Assembly: GCA_951217055.1 (NCBI GenBank) | Contig: OX578284.1 | Span: 26,004,187 to 26,068,186, forward strand | Origin: Gerris lacustris | Taxonomy: Eukaryota > Arthropoda > Insecta > Hemiptera > Gerridae | Length of the DNA stretch: 64,000 bases | Direction of reading: 5' to 3' | Part shown: positions 22,097 through 34,804 of the stretch, piece after piece | Layout of the letters: each line of letters starts with the position of its first letter | How positions within the stretch are numbered: position 1 is the first letter of the stretch | Program-made: the position numbers and the translations under genes | The notes under the pieces: generated by a model | The model's database searches: none | Told to the model about the DNA's origin: nothing | What the model saw: the letters and a program-made list of their open reading frames with translations, nothing else

Positions 22097-24294
22097 CTAT
22101 TTTAAATGCCTTAAAGGGACAAACATAACCCTAAATTTCATTTTATCAAAAAATTAAAAATTTATTTTTGTTTCAGCCTGTAATTATGCCAAAATGGCAT
22201 GTGCTACAGTTTGCCAAATTTCAGTAAAACTTTATCATTTATTCCCCTTTAGTTTGAGTACCCTAACGCCATCATTTATTTGTAATTGTTTTGAGGTATG
22301 ATTGACTTTTTGTAAAAAACCGACCCTCAAATGGCGTACAGACCGCCTTACGCATTACTGCAAGCCTCGTTTTTGGCTAAAAACAATATTGCTAAATAAC
22401 CAATAGGAACTTAAATAAACATTAAATTAAAAATGTATAATATTACTCCGTCCGCGTTTAAAGCTATATTCTCTGGAACTAGATTTTTTCCCGGTAAAAT
22501 GCCTTATATCGTCAGATTCTTATTTAAATGGAGTACATTTTAGAATTTTTTAATAAAATCGGAACCGTTTTCGAGAAATATATTTTTTTTAATTGTGTCT
22601 GGGGGATAGCGCCCCCGAATTTGGAGCAAAAATTAATTTCTTAATTTTGATTGGGATTTGATTTTTTCTCCAAATCCTGCAGTCACTGGACTACTTCTTC
22701 TTCATGTCTTTCCCGTCACATAACCAATGTATTATCACTATCACTTATTGCAATTTAAATTTGTAGTTGTGTTATCCAATAGAAATTTAAAAAAAGAAAA
22801 GGATATGATTTTTCTGAACATGTAAGCCAAATTTCGTCAAAATCAGCCCTGTAGTTTAGGTTCAGTAAGTTAGGTTCGACAGAAATTGAAAAAAATACTC
22901 TTTCTTGGACTCAGGGGACCTCCTGGAATAAATTGTTAAAAACGCCTAATGTCATAAAGGGGAGAGAGTAGGTATAGCTTTATTCTTACATTTGCATTTA
23001 TCTCCCTTTTCTAACGACATTAAATCTATTTGTATTCACCCGATAACCAAGCTAAAATATTTTATAACCCGGTAAAAATATGTAGCATATTCCCATTAGT
23101 GTCATACATTTTCTTTTGGCGTGCATACGTTTTATTATCGAATATATTATTTAGTAGTCTCATCTTCTGGTTTTAAACCTTTTTTATATTTTTGAATCGT
23201 TGGTTGTACTAAGTATACTCCTCATACGTTATCTCTGGACAAACAGTGACATAACTATAGTTAGTTTCTAAAATATAATTAGGTTGTGTGAATGCGCAAG
23301 AAGAATGAAATCTATGTGCAAGGTTCAAATTAATACAGGCCTATCTATGCTCACAGACAACCATCTTTAACCCTCATAATATACTGTACATATGTATTTT
23401 GTTTATACCAGATGAGAAGTTTTAAAAATATAAGTAATAATAAAAAAAAAAAGTTTATACGATTGATACGAAATATAAACATTAAATCTTTGTTTAGATG
23501 CAAATAGAAAGTGGTTCTTTTCGTAGCTGTATTCATTGCGCATGCGCGTTCATAATGAGGTGAAGAATTCCTCTTTTTCTTCACTTTAACTCACAATTAG
23601 CGAGTTTGTTTACATTCTAATTTTCTTTTTGTTTAATTAAAGTAACTGTTTATATCGAGTTTTTAGAGAAACAATGAGTGATTTAAGTGATTATAAAGAA
23701 AATGAGGAGAATTATACGCCTTCCGAAATAATAAATTCGGCATAAAATACAACTGATGAATTAATGTCATCTTAATCAAAAGAGAAATACGTACTTACAT
23801 ACAGGAAGTTCATTAAACATTTTTTCTGTATTTATTATTAAAATCCACAATCGTTGATAAAGTACGGTACGCAACATGTGCGAAAACTGCATTTTGCTGC
23901 TTTTGCTCGTGAAATTGAAAACTGCTTTGCTCGTGTGGTTTTACTACCCACTAGACGCGTAATGTAATATTTTAGGCATGCTCAAAATAAAGAAATGTAT
24001 GCAGAAGGTAAATAATATGGAAACATCTATTGATTTTACTACTGATAAGCTCGGATACAAAATTCTAAAATGTAGTCCATTTAGATAACGAATCTAACCT
24101 TATAAACAATTTTCCCAGGAAAAATCTAGCTTACGAGATATTGGTGAAAATCGGAAACGAAGTGTATACATGGAATTTATCACTATGAGTGTGAGAGAGT
24201 CTTTTTTAAAGTTTGTCAGACCGATTATTTCCATTTATTTTTATAGATAATGTGGATAAAAAAAAGCACATGTCCTTTCCATCTAAATTTTATA
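22097..24294. other. intronic sequence, no gene recognised
   Basis: 22100-22960 reads like transposon-derived sequence (GGGGGATAGCGCCCCCGAAT at 22602; AAAACGCCTAAT at 22936, the inverse of ATTAGGCGTTTT at 20954). It may therefore be part of a larger element that includes the palindrome. 24000-24240 resembles dispersed family D (ATTCTAAAATGTAGTCCATT, as at 27165). I see no coding sequence. Confidence 0.4.
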
Positions 24295-24405
<111 letters not shown>

Positions 24406-25098
24406 CATAACATACATGAGTGTGAATTGTTCCACAAAGGCAAGTTTGAAAGTTTTAATTCTGCTTCAATTGTTGAAGGAAAAGGGCTAGTTTGATATGC
24501 CAACAATGTTTCGGGCGAAAAGGGTCCATCGTAAAAATATCCTTTTTAAAAAGATTCCAAGTGAAACTAACCATAGCAGAGTAAAATTCTCCCTCTTTTT
24601 TAATTTATGGAAGGTAAAGTCTTCTACCTAAAAATGGAGAGGAAAATGGATGAAAAAAGTACCTTTTATATGAATGTAGCACCTTTTAAATAAGTGATTT
24701 TCTTGGCGAAAGTTGATTGGAACTTTAAGACTTTTAAGGACTGAATAGTAATGATCTAGTTATGTAAATATTCTTTTAAGGTTGCACTCACTTTTTTGAA
24801 ATTTATTTAGTTTCCATGGTGTTGAACGTTTTCACGTAACTTTATCATAAAATAAGCCAAATCATAACGCTTATGCAATTCAAATAGTTAGGATCTATGA
24901 CAAACTTTAATGAAAAGAATTTCTTGGCATAATAGTTACATCATTTTTGATGATATTATTATTTAAATAGAGTTCCAATTATTGTGGCATATAGCTTCCT
25001 CGCGTCCTACTTCGTATACTTTAATATCTTTATGCTTTTATTGATAATATTGTCGAATTTATTTAATTTCCCCCGTTTTTCAAATCACTTAAAAGGTT

Positions 25099-25768
25099 AA
25101 TTAAGTCAAATATTACTCCAAATCAAAGATGTGACCTATCAAGTGACAAACTACCATCAGCTTGATTTTCGGTCTACTAACTAATTTCGTACTCAGGAAT
25201 TAAGTCAAATATTACTCCAAATCAAAGATGTCACCTATCAAGTGACAAACTACCATCAACTTTATTTTCGGTCTACTAACTAATTTCGTACTCAAGAATT
25301 AAGTCAAATATTACTCCAAATCAACGATGTCACCTATCAAGTGACAAACTACCATCAACTTTATTTTCGGTCTACTAACACATTTCGTACTCAGGAATTA
25401 AGTCAAATATTACTCCAAATCAAAGATGTCACCTATCAAGTGTCAAACTACCATCAGCTTGATTTTCGGTCTACTAACTAATTTCGTACTCAGGAATTAA
25501 GTCAAATATTACTCCAAATCAAAGATGTCACCTATCAAGTGACAAACTACCATCAACTTGATATTCGGTCTACTAACACATTTCGTACTCAGGAATTAAG
25601 TCAAATATTACTCCAAATCAAAGATGTCACCTATCAAGTGACAAACTACCATCAGCTTGATTTTCGGTCTACTAACTAATTTCGTACTCAGGAATTAAGT
25701 CAAATATTACTCCAAATCAAAGATGTCACCTAGTAAGTGAAAAACTACCATCAACTTGATTTTCGGTA
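25099..25768 (+). repeat. 99-bp tandem array, about 6.8 copies
   Basis: Units start AATTAAGTCAAATATTACTC at 25099, 25198, 25297, 25396, 25495, 25594 and 25693, a constant 99-bp period with a few substitutions per unit. There are no spacers, so this is satellite-like and not CRISPR. Each unit corresponds to the central part of MITE family B (single copy at about 53815-53950). Confidence 0.93.
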
Positions 25769-25992
25769 AAAGGATCATGAAAATCACATTGTCCTCCAAA
25801 AAAGGCGGGACATGGCCACTCTTTACCGTTTATTTTTTTGTTTTTTTTTCAATTGCCTATTGCCAAACTATGTCCCGTAGACGAACTTAGCTGACCACAT
25901 ATTCTTAAAAGGCACCAAAAGATTTACTTATACACAACATTCTAGTTTGATGTTAGTCAGACACTTTTTTGCACGTCATATCCTGGACTGTA
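25769..25992 (+). mobile_element. MITE family B, right arm attached to tandem array
   Basis: GGATCATGAAAATCACATTG ... TCCTGGACTG matches the right half of the complete family B element (53950-54161) with scattered differences. The left arm is not present beside this array. Confidence 0.75.
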
Positions 25993-26034
25993 TACTGTAA
26001 ATGGTTTAAAAAAAAAAAAAAAATAAGAACTCAC

Positions 26035-26174
26035 CATCAAATCTGGTTCGATCAAATTCCTCGTACTTAGAAGGGTCCAAGGTATCGAGATATGTCCTAA
26101 AGCCATTAAACTCTTGGAGAAAAGGATTCTCATGTCTTTTGAAAGTGTCGTAACTGAGCTCAGGTCTAAATCAC
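26035..26174 (-). CDS. possible exon of unidentified gene, antisense within receptor intron
   Basis: On the minus strand a stretch of about 131-140 bp is flanked by a good acceptor (TTATTTTCCAG, or the TTTAG nine bases further in) and a consensus donor (GATG|GTGAGT, donor at 26034). From the inner acceptor one frame is open across all of it and reads PELSYDTFKRHENPFLQEFN followed by GFRTYLDTLDPSKYEEFDRT, with charged and aromatic residues like a real protein. A second frame is also open. Base composition is closer to coding than the surroundings. I do not recognise the protein, and no neighbouring exon was identified. It may belong to a gene nested on the opposite strand, or be chance. Confidence 0.38.
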
Positions 26175-26339
26175 CTGGAAAATAATCAAAAATTCAAATT
26201 ATTTATTAGTAATACAAAATTGATATAGACAATATGACCACACTCTTAACAGATTTAATTTTATAAATCAATTTGGCAAATTTCATTGAAAGGTATTATT
26301 CATGATGAGTTCATAAATTTCATATAAACGAAATAATCT

Positions 26340-27440
26340 TTAAAATATTCTGCCAATTAGTGTGGCATAGATTCTACGCGTCCTATTTCGTATACTTTAT
26401 TGATTTTGTATTATGCTTTTACAAACTATTATCAAGTTTGTTTAATTTTCTATCAAATTGTTGATTACATGCTTTTACAAACTATTATTATCAAATTTGT
26501 TTAAAAATATTGAATTTTATTGAAAAATATATGGAATTATTTTTATGAAAAAATTGGAATTTTAATGCCCACTCTATCCACCTTCAATCACGTCCAATCA
26601 CCTCCAGCCACCTCTTATAACCTAGAACCAATTTGTTTTCCACAGAAAAAATTCCAATTTTTTTCCCCTCTCAAAAAATTCTTTTTTTTATTTTTTGTTA
26701 CAAAAGTGGCTCAAGCCATCGCTAACCACATCAAACCAACTCAAATCACCTCTAATAACCTCGAACAAATTCATTAAAATAAAGAAAATAAAATTAAAAT
26801 ATTAATCTGGAGCTATCTGCGGGCTATTTTCGACAAACTATCAAGTTTCATAAAAATCAGATGAGTACTTTTAAACATATAGATGTAAATAAATGTATGT
26901 TTGTGCGCGTGTGGAAGATAAAGAAATTAGCGCAGAAGGTTGAAACGTACACATGACCACTAATGGGCTAATTATGACCTACCATCCAGTTTTCATTAAG
27001 CTGGGACAAACAGTTTTTTAATATACGAGTATGTTGGTTCGCAAATTAAATGTTCCCTGATGTCTAAAACGGATTTCTGTCTTGGAATTTTTGAAATCGG
27101 TGAAATTGAAAATATTCGTTCTTCAAAATGTCACATACCTTCCGTTACCTTCAATAAATTCTAAAATGCAGTCCATTTAATTACGAATCTAACAAAAAAA
27201 AAAAAAAGCCGTAAGTTAATAAGCCGTTTTCCCGGAAAACATCTAGTCTTCGAGGTATTGATAAGAATAAATCTGATTTTGTTGAAATCGAAAACGAAAA
27301 GTAAACCACCGGTTAAACGCTTTTTAGAAATATCATTTTTTTTTTTTTTTTTTTTAGAAATATTAATTAAATGAGATAATATAGAATTTAATTTAGTTTA
27401 TATCAATATGAGAAAGTTTGTCTGAGTTGTCTCGGACCGA
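26340..27440 (+). repeat. dispersed repeat family D, long copy
   Basis: Shares ordered blocks with 37376-38320 and with fragments at 24965, 36405 (inverted), 42520 and 43245: GTGGCATAGATTCTACGCGTCC, ATTAATCTGGAGCTATCTGC, GGGCTAATTATGACCTACCA and AACGGATTTCTGTCTTGGAA. No coding frame was found. The classification is unknown. The copy contains a run of CACCTC/AACC phrases (26580-26765) that the others lack. Confidence 0.6.
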
Positions 27441-28614
27441 TTATTAAATAATGTGTGCATGTAGTCTGTCGTCTATTAAAGCCTTTTTAAGTAAGTTTGA
27501 ATAATATATTAATTATATTACATATTTTGTAAGATTCAAAGTTTCGAACAACTATGTATTAAAGAGATTTTTGTTTGAGTTTTCTTCTATAAAATTATTA
27601 ACAATACCGCTGATAATAAGCTTAAGCTAGGAATTATGTTCATGTTAGTACTTAGTTTAAACACAAGTAATAATGTAGTGTTTTACTGAATGACTAGCAT
27701 TTTAAAAGGATTTTCTAAGTACATATCTTATTTTATGCCTGAAGCAGGCGAATGTCTGCTCCGGACTTAGCTACTAATCATTGTCAAGTGGGGACCTTAC
27801 CACTTAACCAGACTCGGCTTATAGCCAACTGGCAAAAACTAAGCATCATAATCATTCTTAATTAAATATATATTTAGAAAAACGTACTTAGTACTTAACG
27901 CAACAACTAGACTTAATAGAATTATAATAATTATGTGTTGCCTTGAAATACTTAACTTATAGTTAAATTTTCCTTATACCAAAAATTAAAATGGAAAGAT
28001 GCAAAAAACATGACTAAAAATAGCATTTCCTCATCTCATCGGTAGAGTTAAAACTATGGTAATTTAAAATATCGTATTTGTTCTTACAATATAATAAAAT
28101 TTATTTGTTGTTAAAATGTCGTATTGAATTGAATAGACTAACTCACTGATACACCTTGTTTGTAAAAATTACGCTTAATTCAAAATTCTTATTACATTAT
28201 TCATTTGTACATTTAAATGTGTTAGTGTCATTTTTAGGGTCCGTAGGCAAAACCAAGGACCCTTATATTTTCCTCCGTGTGTCTGTCCGTCCTTCCGGTA
28301 GCCTGCTCTCACGGCGACACCTTTCGTCCGATCACTTTAAAATTTTGCATGTATGTGTCTTGTACCTACCCACATATTTTAAAAATATAGCGACTAAAAC
28401 AAAAACAAAAAAAAATTCAAAAAAAATTAGGGTAAAAAATATTAAGGGTTAAATTATCATTTTTTTTTTTTTTTTTTTTCGACACCGTGAGGTATCATAT
28501 GAAAGGGTACGTCGAGCTGATTTGTCATTAAAATATTAAAAACAGTTTGTTTCCCTGATTTGTCATTAAAATATTAAAAATAGGCAGGAAAGTAGTTAAA
28601 ACAGTCAGGAAAAT

Positions 28615-28664
28615 ACTTTCTCTGCCTAGGCAGGGAAATATTTCCCTGCCTAGGCAGAGAAAGT
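28615..28664. repeat. 50-bp perfect palindrome
   Basis: ACTTTCTCTGCCTAGGCAGG and its exact reverse complement are joined through GAAATATTTC. Every base of the 50 pairs. It lies within repeat E. Confidence 0.9.
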
Positions 28665-29284
28665 AACAGTGTTTACCACTGCGTATCATAACCTCTTATT
28701 TTGGCAAGAACAGTTTAAACTATTATCTCTATCTTATATCATTATATATTATAGTTAAATAAGTAATATTTAATAAATAAACGTTTTAATAATAAAATAA
28801 TTTGATTATATTTGTTAATTCTGTTAAATAAGTTCAATGATGATGAACTTAGATTAGTAGATCTTTAATTTAAAAAAATAGTAGAGTCACTGACTATACT
28901 GTAGCGTCATGTAAACATTGAACATCCATATTATTTTTATTATTGAAGTCATTCTAGATTAGACTAGCTACTTTTCTTGATGTATCCTAGTTACTTCTTT
29001 ACTTTTAAGCAATAGAAGATATCTTTAACACTTTTATTAAGTTTTTAGTAAAAATATAAATAAATATTTTATATTGCGTGCACTATTCATTCAGAAGTTA
29101 CGTGTGTTATAAACGTGTGTTTTGTATTTTATTGTTATCGATTGAGTTTGCTTTTCACTTATTGTTATTATTCCCAAGTTTCTTATTTGAATATTAATTT
29201 TAGTTAATACATATGTTATTATCTTTATTAATATGACACATAGATATTAAGTATGTTATATTAATTAAGATACTCTTTTAGCAG

Positions 29285-29515
29285 CTTCATTTTTCTGCCG
29301 CAAGTAGATAAAATATTGTATGCAACAAGGCAGCAAAGGAAACATTTCTGCCTCGTTTATTCATTGCCTGCCTTGGCTTCGCCTCGGCAGTCAAATAGGT
29401 AAATTACCATAGCATGTCCTCGCCTTCGGCTCGGAGCCTAATCTAATCACTCGTCAGTAAAATACCATTTTGCTGCCTAGTTACATAAATAACTATTATC
29501 AGAAGTTTGTTTATG
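29285..29515 (-). repeat. repeat E, GC-motif end
   Basis: The inverse of 61105-61335. Shared phrases are TTTGCTGCCTTGTTGCATAC, CTGCCGAGGCGAAGCCGAGG and CTCCGAGCCG(A/G)AGGCGAGG, ending in TATTTATGTAACTAGGCAGC. No coding sequence is seen. Confidence 0.7.
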
Positions 29516-30231
29516 TGTTTAAAGAATATCAGACCCATAGGATAGTTCAAAGTAAGCTTTTTAGCATTTTAAAAAACACAATCAATAGGGTACTACTTAA
29601 ACTATACAGTGTGGCCTACGGACCCTCGCTGTGTGCTCACTAGCACACACTTGACCTGTTTATTTAAACATTTGCCCATAGATTGATACATTTAAGTCCA
29701 ACAAAAAGTTTTTAAAAATTGTCTTCACTATGTCGTCTGTGGCCTGTGCTGGCTCGTGGGGCCCATTTCAATTAATTTTGGCGTACATGATCAGAAAAGT
29801 CATGCCCCGGGGCGTAATCCAGAAATTAATTTTTGCTATAAATGTACTTGGCGCTGATACCCAAAAACTTAAACATTTTTGTTTAACAAATTAAATGTAT
29901 ATTTCAGCCAATTTATTGTAATCGAATAAATAGAATGCAATACCGAAATTTAAACACTTGTTGACAACTTTAAAATAATGTTTAGTAATAAACTAGAGGG
30001 ATTTACCCCTACTTGGTTTGTATGCTAAACCCGGAAAGCCATATTACCCAGACGATATTTCGAGCCACTATTAGATAGTTGAAATAGATCATACTATTTT
30101 ATTTTAAACAAAAGCTTCTGATTATTCATTGTATTTTGTCTATTTTATTTTTATTCGATTTAAATTCAAATCGGCTTTGATTGGTGTACATATAACTAAT
30201 TGTCCCTACTGAAATACGCGCAAAGACACAT

Positions 30232-30730
30232 TTTTAGGGTTTCGAGGTCATCCTAGAAAGCCTTATACTTTTGGTAGTTTCTCCGTCCGTATGTCGCATC
30301 TTGGATAATATCTCCCGACCTATTGTATCTAAAGATTTGAAATTTAGTATACAACTTAAAAATTTTTCCCTAAAACAGGAAAAATGTTGCGATTTTCACA
30401 ACTCAAAATTTCTTTGATCAGCGAGCAAACACTATTTGTGAACTAATCGCAACATTTTTAATTTTTTGAGTATGGTATCATCTACATGTGAAATGTAGAT
30501 CACAAATATATATCGCGGTTCCAAATTAGTGGAAATAAGTACATACCTATGATGCTCAAGGATAATATGCACACCTTGCTCTACCAAAGTGCAACTTTTT
30601 ATACATATTTTAGCAAAAAAAAAATAATAATAATGTAGAAATTATGAATTTTTATGACAGAAGAAACCCTTTTAGTAGCTTGCCAAAAGTATTTTACGGG
30701 ATTTTTAGGTAAAATCTTAGTTTTCAAAAA
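30232..30730 (+). repeat. repeat family F, copy 1
   Basis: Begins TTTTTAGGGTTTCGAGGTCA and runs through ATATCTCCCGACCTA, TTGCGATTTTCACAACTC, AATAATAATAATGTAGAA and GAAGAAACCCTTTTAGTAGC. The same order occurs at 35640-36150 in the same orientation with moderate divergence. The beginning resembles the ends of the outer element at 28227 and at 63764. Confidence 0.65.
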
Positions 30731-31225
30731 CATATGCCCAAAAAAATTTAAGATATTCTCAATCCCTTTCCAACAAAAAAGGGAAGGATATCTCCAACTC
30801 CTACTAATCCTAAAGATTAGTCTACCCTTCTCTTTCTTACTCAAACTTTTTTAATAATACCTATAGAAAGTTAGATTCATTATCATTATAAATAGTTGGG
30901 CTTATCATTATTGTAGGAAAAGTTTCGTTTAAGTTTTTTAGAACTTTTTTAATATAAAACGATCATATTGGGAGAAAAAATTAGAATTGCTCATACACTA
31001 AAATATTATTGCGATTTGATAATAACCACTACTAAATGATTTTAAAAATACCAATTTGAGCAAGTTAGCAACTTATTTTTAAGTGAGCAAGGACCATCAT
31101 TTTACTAGCTGACAGATTTAATGTGCAATCCTTCCGTTTTTTCTAGCCTGCGTATTATTTTAAATATGTTATGTGACCACACTTCAATTGCTATTAAGTT
31201 TTTTTTTTTTTTTTTTTTGTTACAG

Positions 31226-31328
31226 CTATATATAATTCTGATAAGGCCAGAGATGAACGTGAGACAAAGTATGATGCCAAATAGACACACAAATCACCGT
31301 ACCTGTAGCGGAAGTCAGCCTAAAACAG
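31226..31328 (+). CDS. mGluR: metabotropic glutamate receptor-like, tail exon after TM7
   Basis: The exon follows a 20-base T tract and TGTTACAG (AG at 31224-31225) and ends ACA G|GTATGT (donor at 31329). It is 103 bp, entering in phase 0 and leaving with one base of a split codon. It encodes LYIILIRPEMNVRQSMMP and then a polar tail (NRHTNHRTCSGSQPKT). Known: in this receptor family the residues after TM7 'CLFSPK' are (V/L)YII.(F/I).P..NVR, so this is the direct continuation of the exon at 958-1109. The 'LYIILIRPE.NVRQSM' form may favour the insect mangetout/mGluRB type, but that is a guess from memory. Confidence 0.88.
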
Positions 31329-31601
31329 GTATGTATGTCAAGAACAAGATTTTTCTTCTTTTATACTTTCCTGGTATTTTCATATGTATAACACAAGCAA
31401 AGTGTTTTGTCGCGTAAAACTTTATAAGTTTTAGAAGAGAGTGAATGCAAACAAAGGCAAGTTTTGAAGCAAGGGGTAGCTCCAACCAAATAACTTTCCC
31501 TAAACAAAACAACCCCCCTATACAAGCTTTTGTTACAACTTTCCTCTCCATTTATCAACGTTAGACAGCCGCAAGGAAAACAGAAACTGATAAAAATTAA
31601 G

Positions 31602-31722
<121 letters not shown>

Positions 31723-32745
31723 AGTGAAAATTTCATATTTTAACGAAATATATCTTTTAAGAATTCGAATTTCATTAAAAAAAACCTAATTCGATTTCAG
31801 ACTTTTAACACTCCTTACTCATAATTTAAGGATAAAATGCTTTCCTTTAAATCTGTACTGCTACCTAATGCAACACGTTGTTTTAAAATATTTAATAATT
31901 GGTGAACATACAGAAATAATAAAAATAGGGTTTTTCTTATACGCTTAAAATAATGATAAGGTAAGGATAAACTTAGTCTCAATTGATAGATGTCATAGAG
32001 AGTGTAATACTAAAAATAATTGTATAATATTCAGTGAAAATAAGATATTATATGAATCTTTAGCGTAACAGCCCTTGATAGGTTTGATTTAGTACGTGAC
32101 GGATTTCGTTACGGCAATATAAGATCAACTCCAACCACCTAAATACTAAATACAAATTTATTTTTGCTTTTAAAACTAAATTAATTTGACGTTAAATATC
32201 CTTAAGGCTAAGTTTAATTGGTATTATCGAAATTGCCACCATGTTGTATGACCCAAAAAATTGTAATAATAATAAATATTATTCGTGGCAAGCCCGTAAA
32301 ATGCCTAGGCTTTCAAAAGGGCATATACAACTGTAAATTTAATTTTTTTGTTGTTAAAATGCTAAAAAAATTCATTTATTTATTAAGTATGGGCTTTAGT
32401 ACTCATAAAGAGTCTGAAGGCATTAATAAAAATTCGACGAATTCGTTAACCTGCATGAATCACTCCATCTATTTCAAAATGGTGGCCAGTTAAAGTTTTT
32501 TTAGTAGTTGTCAATTAAGTAAATAAAAACCTCACTTTTGCGATACATATAGAGGAAGTGGTTCGTTAAAATGGTAAAGAGTGGAAGTTTGAATTGGAAA
32601 TGCAGTCTTTTAATAATTTATTTATTTAAAACTAATAGTGTAATAAACACTAACCTGTATTCAGGTGACATGAGAATCGCAATGATTCAAACACATTTTG
32701 AACGTTCAAACAAGAATTTTTAATAATTACCATCACGATGTAATC

Positions 32746-33693
32746 GTCTAGGCCAGGGGTTCCCAACAGGGTCCATTGCAATTTAAAAGGGGTCTATAGT
32801 AATCTATTGGGGGTCGTTGATAAATTTAAAAGGTTTGAATATTGATTATCTCAAGAATCTAAAAGGAAATTTTGTGTATCGTTCTAAAGCGGAAATAAAA
32901 TCATTTCATAAGCCGTCAACATTTGTAAATAATGCTGGTGGATTAGAAGCCTCTATCAATATTTCTTTGTTAATTGCAAAAGCCGGATTTATACATACCA
33001 CTGGTGAAAAAATACTATCGCCCCCAAGCAATAAAAGTGGTAATAAAAACTGTTATGAACATGAACCCTAAATTAGTTTTTTCTATGGATAAAAAATCCT
33101 TAATTTGTGAATGGCAAAACAGTGAATTTATCTGTGCAGTTGGAGAATCCACTTTTTGTAAAAACAGTATTATTAATGTTTTACGTTCGATGTTATAGCT
33201 CCAGATTAAGAGAAATGACGGAAGAATTTCTTTCAGCGAACTGTTACAATTGTACACTCCAGGTGAACATATATTTGTTTTAAAAATTTACACTGAACAC
33301 TTAAAACAATTGAAAGAAGATATTTTATAGTGGCTATACGAAGATAGGTAATTTCAGGCCAAATATTAAAAAATATAAAGTTTACTACACAGTGACCAAA
33401 TTAATAAAAATCGATCTATTGTCCAATTACAATATCAATATATCTGAAATCAAGTCTATATCTGTTATCTGAAATCTTATGTTATTACCTATATTAGAAA
33501 TCACTTGTTTCTATTTTTTGTCCAAGTTCTTAGCACATTGTGATCTTTAAGATGTTTAAGTGCAATTATTAGTAGGTATTCTGCTAATGTTGTATGGTGT
33601 ATATTAACGGGAAAATGCTAGGGGGTCGACGAAGAAAATCTTTATTTAAAAGGGGTCGATGAAGGAAAATGGTTGAGGACCCTTGGTCTAGGC
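32746..33693 (+). mobile_element. hAT transposon, internally deleted
   Basis: A perfect 8-bp duplication GTCTAGGC (32746-32753 and 33686-33693) flanks ends CAGGGGTTCCCAAC (32754) and, reverse-complemented, CAAGGGTCCTCAAC. Eight-base duplications and CAGGGGT-type ends are characteristic of hAT elements. The 932-bp body carries a decayed N-terminal transposase segment. Confidence 0.9.
32817..33198 (+). pseudogene. hAT (ZBED-like) transposase remnant
   Basis: One frame reads EASINISLLIAKAGFIHTTG and then EKILSPP. After a shift of frame near 33010 it continues AIKVVIKTVMNMNP. Known: 'ASY.IAL.IAK..KPHTIGE.LI.PA....V..V' is a typical stretch just downstream of the zinc finger in ZBED/SCAND3-like hAT transposases. 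The frame is broken, and the catalytic and dimerisation regions are gone. Confidence 0.7.
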
Positions 33694-34249
33694 AATCAGC
33701 TTAAAAATTATCTAAGGGGATCGAAATATCGCAAAAGTGAGGCTTTTATTTTCTTAATTGACCCAATTAATAAAGAATTGAAAACTAAAAGGAACACATG
33801 CTACTAAATTATCAGTGTTTTGATGTTCAAATGAAAACTGTGATTTAAAAAAATGAGGAACGGAGACAAGAAACTAAATTTTTAATGCCGCATGGTGGCA
33901 AAGATGAATTGATATAAAAAACAAACCAAATATATATTTGTACTCTAGGCGTCGCGTCGTCCCCTTTCGCTACCAGGTTTAAACCTGGAAAACCATGGTC
34001 GACACACTTGGTTTGATAAAAAAATAGAGATGTGAGACATTACTTTACCGACTGATGAAATATCACCTTCTTTATATACAAAAAAGTGTTTTTATAACCC
34101 CTGAAGACCCAAGTTAAAATACATCATTATTAAAACAAAAGATTTTTATCTTTAGCGTCTTGCAATAAATATGTATTGAATATTGAGAAAATAGTTAATC
34201 ATGATTAGTTGATAGTTAAAGAGGATGGTTGTAGTTGAGTGAGTCCTTA

Positions 34250-34560
34250 ACCCATTTACGCCCCGGCCTGCTCCATTTAAATAGTTATTTATATAGTTGA
34301 AGCTAGATTTTTTTCCTCGTCCTAAAATTCCAATTTTACAATTGAAGCGTACGTTTACGCGAGCGTTGCTGGGTGAATAACGTTATCCAACGAACTCGTC
34401 CTGGGCATTGGTAAATTGATCATGGTGTACCAAATTGCAACTAAATATGTTATCATTTACTCAAATTATCGTCATCGGATGATTTCGTGACGGTCGTTTT
34501 TTTCGGATTCACTCCCAGGCTCCAGACGCTGTAACGTGCCATAAGGAACATCTTTAAAAA
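34250..34560 (+). repeat. repeat fragment related to family D (inverted)
   Basis: AACGTTATCCAACGAACTCG with TCCTGGGCATTGG is the inverse of the 36590-36625 phrase in family D. The surrounding 300 bp are relatively GC-rich and contain no open frame. Confidence 0.4.
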
Positions 34561-34725
34561 AAACGCCTTGTTTTAATGCATGCTTTTTTTAGGCTTTCCT
34601 ATATATTACATGCGTTTGGGTTACTAAACATAACAAAACTGCAGTTTCAAATTTTTGTGTTGGGTACAATTGGAGGGTAGGTCTGTTAATGACTGCGACA
34701 AACACAGGATTGTAAGGGTCCTCGG

Positions 34726-34804
34726 TATTCCTACGGACATTAAAAATTAATAAATAAAATTTAAAATTATGTTTATTTATTATTTTTTAATGTCCGTAGG
34801 AATA
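34726..34804. repeat. hairpin, about 79 bp
   Basis: TATTCCTACGGACATTAAAA is mirrored by TTTTAATGTCCGTAGGAATA, with an AT-rich middle that also partly pairs. Confidence 0.8.

Larger units (their letters stand above)
28227..29660 (+). repeat. composite repeat: outer 'TTTTTAGGGTCCGTAGGC' element interrupted by GC-motif repeat E
   Basis: The left end TTTTTAGGGTCCGTAGGC with TGTCTGTCCGTCC, and the right end GCCTACGGACCCTCGCTG plus a CACTAGCACACACTTGACC tail, are inverse to each other. From memory they resemble a repeat common in arthropod genomes. Between them lies a repeat E copy (about 28585-29515, minus orientation) that matches 61100-61330, so E apparently inserted into the outer element. Confidence 0.5.

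Noticed and set aside
25099..25768. CRISPR-like regular repeats
   Set aside because: The 99-bp units are contiguous with no unique spacers, and this is eukaryotic DNA. It is a tandem satellite-like array.
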